Assembly (NCBI GenBank): GCA_031763025.1
Contig: JASSKH010000003.1
Location: 11,170,734-11,234,733 of the forward strand
Reading direction: 5' to 3'
DNA: 64,000 bases
DNA from: Macrocystis pyrifera
Lineage: Eukaryota > Sar > Phaeophyceae > Laminariales > Laminariaceae
Below, in pieces: positions 60,301-64,000 of this stretch (position 1 is its first letter; each line of letters begins with the position of its first letter). Under the pieces are notes generated by a model, which worked only from the letters and a program-made list of their open reading frames with translations, was not told the origin of the DNA and did no database searches. A program made the position numbers and the translations under genes.

Positions 60301-63017
60301 GTTGGACACGTGAAGGCGTTACGGAAATTCTCAGCCAAGACCAAAAAGGGGGTTACTTGTCGTCTTGCGTGATCAATATGTTGTGCTCTTACGTATAGAC
60401 GAAACGCTCGATGTTATAGGGTGCTAACTTAACAACGCTATACACTGATGCTGTGTGGCCAGTCGTCCTTTTTTGTTACTATTTTTCGTTCTCCCTTGCG
60501 GAGGGGTAAATGGAACGACTTCCTGACGAGCGGACGGACACCCACCTTCTTGCTGGTGCTCCTCTTTTTCTTTTTCTTCTCCTTGCCGTCTTTCTTTTTG
60601 TGTTTCGTTTTCTTCGTCTTTTTCTTGCTGTCTTTCTTCTTTTTGGCCTTTTTGCTGTCCTTCTTCTTCTTCTTCTTCTTGCCACCCTTGTCTTTTTTGT
60701 CGTCGTACATGTCTCGCCAGTTAACATCTTTCGCCTGTGCGTGCACCAACCACCACACGGAGCGGCGAGCAAGCGTCGTCGTAACGGACAGTAGCAGCAG
60801 CAGCAGCAGCAGCGTTGGCGTGTTGTTATTATATTGCCTTGAAAGACCTCGAGCCTCCAACAGTGCCGCGTTGTTCCAGCTGGCTGCTGATGCAAGCGAG
60901 AGAGTGAACCCGCTTGTAGATTAGACCCCCGAACCAACACGACGCAACAGTTCTCCGTTCGTAGAACGTGAGATGCATACAGCTCATGAATTGTAAGAGA
61001 AAGTGTACTCTATCAGGTTATGAGCCTCGTGCGGCTCCAACTCACGTGTCAACGATTGCGTAGGGGGCGGGCGTTCGTACAAAATTGATTTACATTTTTC
61101 TTTCTACAGGGCTCCCTATTTGCACACCACCGAGAGGGGAGTCAGTTGCTCGTGGAGCCAAAATACGCACGCCACGTGTAACCCTGATCCATGCTGCCGT
61201 GCCTCTGTAGTTTAGATTGACCTTCCATGTCTCGACAGTCCGGGCAGAGCGCTCCTGACGGTCCGACCCCTAGCCAGTCCTCACGCTGGCTTAATGCGCG
61301 CGGGGGGGGGGGAGCTCAAGTTTGATTGCTCACCGCAATACTTCGGCCGTTTCTAAGCGGGGAGGGTAGGCGGGCGCGCCGGTACCCCTTTGTTTTATGT
61401 TTTCCTGGGGTTCTTTCCCGCTTTAGGGTTGTTGGATTCTGTCATGTGGCCACGGACTGGATTTTTGACGACGAGTTCATGTGAGGACAACAACAACGAC
61501 AACGACAACAACAACAACTTCTTCAGAAGTTCTACCCTTCAGCGAGACATACAGCGCAAGAAGAAAAAAAGAAAAACGAAAGGAAACCAATACGCCCGTG
61601 AAGAAAGAAAGAACGCGCAACAACAACAGCCTACACCAGATTTCAAAGACACACACGAGCTTTACCGGTCTATATACGTGTGTGTTACTGTGCTCGCCTT
61701 CTTCTTTTGCTGCTGCTTGAACTTCCTTCGCATGCGTTTCATAGCATACCTGTTATTGGCACCGCGTGTAGGCACAGCCGTGAAAGGGCCAAGAATCGGC
61801 GAAGGAAACGGGTAATGGGGACAGAAAAACGAACCAGAGGGCGAGGGGAGCGGTAGCGGAGGAAGCGGGGAGGGTCGGGGGGCGGGGCGGGGGGTGTACT
61901 CGCTATTAAGCATGGCCGTAGTCGTATGCCTGTAGACCCTCGCATGCCTACCACACGACTTCAAAACCTCTTCATCAAAACCATGTCTATTCGCGCAAAA
62001 GAAGCAAAACACATGTTATCCCTTACCGTTTGTGTGCTGTTTGGTCCCAACCACCCCTGCGTGGGGCTGCTACGTAAGCTGGCACACGACGGATCCACGT
62101 GCTGGCGCTGGAGTGCCCGGCAACTCGTTGTTGTTTGTGCTTGCTACTGTTGTACGGCTCAGCCTGGGTACGTTGAGGATTTGGATGACCTTCTACCAGT
62201 AGCCCAACATGCCGTACAAATACAGTACCTCGACAAATGGCAACGAAGGCAAAACATGAGGTTCGAAGCGAGTAGGTCCACGAATATACGGTCGTCCGTA
62301 CACGGTACCGTTACACCCCAAACACCCCGTCGTTCAGAGGCGGGGGGGGGGGGGGGGGGCTCGACATCATGCATGGCCGTAGTCGTATGAACATAGACCC
62401 TCGCATCCCCCCTACAGTGCCAGGACAATATTATAAGGCTCACTCTGGGCAAATCAGTCGATCGGTATGTTGCCCCTATAGCTCGGCAGGTGAACACCCT
62501 CACACTACCAGGTGTGGTTCTTCTTATCGTTCGCGCAGGGATTTCTCGGTCCTCGTCCCCCCCCCCCCCCCCCCCCGTTCCCTTCCGCAAGGGTAAAAAT
62601 TCGTTTCTCATCACGCACCTGAGGCGTTCTACGATAAAGGTTTACCCTAAAATTTCTGAGGCATCCTCACTTTAGGAGCCCCGTACCTCAACCGAAAACT
62701 GACTTCAGAAATTATCTAGATGCATCCCGATGAGTCAATCCCATGGACCAAGTGTACAAAAAAAAAAAACGTCATTTTTCGAAACAAGATTGGGTATTCC
62801 GACGATTTTGGGGTTAAGGAGCCCAGTCAATCAGATGAAAGAAAATTGCGGAAATGTGCTACGATACCTCTATCGCAGAACGCGTCACCTTTCCATGGCC
62901 CGCTTCTTCTTCCTTCGGCGGTACTCCACGTACAGGGCGAAGAGCAGGATAACACTGCCGAAGAAGAGCGGCACAATTATCCCCCATGGCAGAGGCGAGA
63001 CATACGTCCACGTGTAC
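54394..63017 (-). CDS. Single-pass membrane protein with lysine/RS-rich cytosolic tail and KKTK end (5' partial)
   Basis: Six exons on the minus strand: 63017-62889, 61749-61689, 60734-60546, 59843-59712, 57169-57017, 54462-54394. The first begins YTWTYVSPLPWG, then a transmembrane helix IIVPLFFGSVILLFALYV, stopped by RRRKKKR. AG plus G across the first intron restores Arg (phase 2); all later introns are phase 0. The next exons give FKQQQKKKAST, KDVNWRDMYDDKKDKGG followed by long Lys runs, an RS-like block (KSKSRSRSKKSSKRKSRSKD), another K/S block and a final SPSSKKTK-stop. The positive-inside rule puts the tail in the cytosol (type I). The last four residues fit the KKxx ER-retrieval signal. 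I recognise no named family. The lumenal part and signal peptide must lie upstream of 63017, probably beyond the window. All acceptors are AG; donors are GT. Confidence 0.65.
54986..55096. mobile_element. Palindromic MITE, family C (copy 3)
   Basis: Left CTATTACGGGGGACCATGGT, right the inverted CTATGGATCCCCGTAATAG; inner AGGACC/GGTCCT also inverted. Best preserved of the three copies. Confidence 0.8.
56165..56275 (-). repeat. Family D element (copy 3)
   Basis: Reverse complement of copies 1 and 2: CTTTCTACCCGTCGACATCC, AGCACAACCAGTGTCCGTGC, ATGTGGCCACAAAACTACGC. Confidence 0.75.
56500..56970. repeat. Minisatellite, unit about 29-30 bp
   Basis: Units like GTTGAGTTCAATGGAGGTCA followed by ACGGAAATAC. 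On the minus strand it stays open and encodes a repeating FPLTSIELNV peptide, but it has no splice fit to the flanking exons. Confidence 0.8.
57765..58265 (+). repeat. Family A element (copy 6)
   Basis: GTGTACTCGATATCGTGCAT to CCAACCTATATATAATATAT plus a short G run, about 500 bp; antisense to the host gene. Confidence 0.85.
58295..58490. repeat. GGGTC/GACCC hairpin, family E (copy 2)
   Basis: (GGGTC)n and (GACCC)n arms with CTCACGG and GCGAG flanks shared with the copy at 25733-25955. Confidence 0.8.
60085..60112. repeat. C run
   Basis: About 22-24 consecutive C in the intron between exons 60546 and 59843. Confidence 0.9.
60735..61688 (-). other. Intron of the basic-tailed membrane gene
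   Basis: GTAACA donor after KKKAST and CGCACAG acceptor. Nothing further recognised. Confidence 0.55.
61876..61970 (+). repeat. Family A fragment (copy 7)
   Basis: GTGTACTCGCTATTAAGCAT, CGTAGTCGTATGCCTGTAG; only the 5' part. Confidence 0.65.
62341..62432 (+). repeat. Family A fragment (copy 8)
   Basis: G run, CATCATGCATGGCCGTAGTC, GTATGAACATAGACCCTCGC; 5' part only. Confidence 0.65.
62600..62888. repeat. Family F element (copy 3)
   Basis: CTTTAGGAGCCCCGTACCTC, AACCGAAAACTGACTTCAGA, then TTTTGGGGTTAAGGAGCCCA and ATCGCAGAACGCGTCACC; its end coincides with the donor of the exon at 62889. Confidence 0.55.
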
Positions 63018-63345
63018 CTTTATTTTTGATGATGGCGACAGAAGAGAGCGGGGGGGGGGGGGGGGGTGGGGGGGGGGGGCATGTTTACTCGAGTTTGGTG
63101 ACGGGGACAGGCGGAGGGAAGGGGGGGGGGCATGTGTGTCTTCATTTGATGATGGGGACGGGAGGAGAGGGAAGAGGGGGGGCATGTGTATCTTCATTTG
63201 ATGATGGGGACGGGAGGGGGGGGGTTGGGGAGGGCATGTGTAGTTAACTTGGTGATGATGACGGGAGGGAGCGGGGGGAGGGGGGGGCATGTATACCTTT
63301 TTTTTATGACGACGACGAGAGAGCGGGGACGGGGGGGGAGGCGAC
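63018..63345. repeat. G-rich minisatellite, unit about 50-60 bp, abutting an exon
   Basis: Five to six units of GCATGTGTGTCTTCATTTGA, TGATGGGGACGGGAGG and a G run. On the minus strand it forms the pyrimidine-rich end of the intron before the exon at 63017. Confidence 0.85.
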
Positions 63346-64000
63346 GAAAAACAAAAAAAATGAATGACCATTTCCATTTCCATTTCAATGCTTGCTGTAG
63401 ACACCAAGAGGCGAGAAGTAGCGTCCATGTACACCTTAATCTGACGCCGGTGCCGAGAGAGCGGCGGGGGCGGCAGGAGGGGAGGACGATGTCAAAACGT
63501 AAGTTTTCCGCAGACGGAGAGCAACGGTATTGTTGGAGTTATTCCACCGCCCACTATAGAATACATGCGAAGTATCAGGGCACCAAGGCACAAAGTAAAA
63601 TGACAAAGCTAACCCCACCACTTTTGTTTTCGAGCCATTCCTATTTGACTCTTAGCTGGTGGAGCAGCCGGATATTTCGCAGCCAATGACTCACTGACTC
63701 CACCACTCAATATAGGCAATGAATTCCTTGGGCTATTTGTTAAGAAAAATGTCACTCTTCGTATCACAAGACCCTGTCTGCCCACGAAGAAAACGCAAAC
63801 CCTCGCACAACAGAATCAAGGACCAGCGATACATCAATGAGAAATAACGGGCGATAAAACAATTTATTTAGCAATTGTATGGTTGCGCTCGTCCTTTCTT
63901 CGTATTTTTTCAATTGTACATCTCCAAATAGTCGTTTCTACCTTGTTCGTGTTCTCCGCCCCCCCCCCCCTCCGTACCAGTTTCTCGCTCCCTCCCCGCC
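63346..64000. other. Upstream sequence of the basic-tailed membrane gene
   Basis: Missing 5' exons should lie here or beyond the window. The minus-strand frame at 63621-63436 (PPAAPAALSAPASD) has no supporting splice evidence. Nothing is called. Confidence 0.35.

Noticed and set aside
62465-62535. Another A-box-like CTATAGCTCGGCAGGTGAAC
   Set aside because: No acceptable B box at the right distance.

Overview
The window reads as nuclear DNA of an intron-rich photosynthetic stramenopile, most likely a brown alga. This is an inference, not a database match. The grounds are GC-rich exons of roughly 50-820 nt separated by introns up to 7 kb, many microsatellites and long G or C runs, no bacterial operon structure, and five neighbouring genes that alternate strictly in strand (-,+,-,+,-), a layout described for the Ectocarpus genome. 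Most open reading frames in the window are shadows of repeats. The real genes were recovered by joining homologous exon pieces across splice sites and checking that the intron phases agree.

Layout. (1) 208-3303, minus: ATP23, the intermembrane-space metalloprotease that processes and assembles mitochondrial ATP synthase, in four exons. (2) 4586-19111, plus: a ten-exon purine biosynthesis gene. It fuses a degenerate IMP-cyclohydrolase-like (PurH N-terminal) domain to GAR synthetase (PurD), GAR transformylase (PurN) and AIR synthetase (PurM). (3) 23774-30888, minus: a multi-pass membrane protein with a short C-terminal coiled coil, weakly like the COPI-associated/TVP15 family, in seven proposed exons. 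(4) 31009-49918, plus: PAN3, the pseudokinase adaptor of the PAN2-PAN3 deadenylase, with PAM2 motifs in a Gln/Gly-rich N-terminus and a His/Met/Gly-rich C-terminal tail. (5) 54394-63017, minus and 5'-incomplete: a single-pass membrane protein whose cytosolic tail is built from lysine- and RS-rich exons and ends in a dilysine KKTK.

The non-coding part is dominated by repeats. One dispersed family of about 550 bp (family A) and a second (family B) recur in introns, and several copies begin or end within 40 nt of a splice site, like introner elements. There are also palindromic MITE-like elements, GGGTC hairpins, other small dispersed families, minisatellites and two tRNA-like Pol III units. The 9-mer TACCWGGTA is far more common than chance.

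The most interesting items are the four-domain purine fusion with a catalytically gutted IMPCH domain, the splice-site-hugging repeat family, the two GC-AG introns in the purine gene, and the basic-tailed membrane protein. Apparent frame breaks occur in otherwise well conserved exons of ATP23, the purine gene and PAN3. All but one lie in G runs, so they are more likely assembly indels than pseudogenes.
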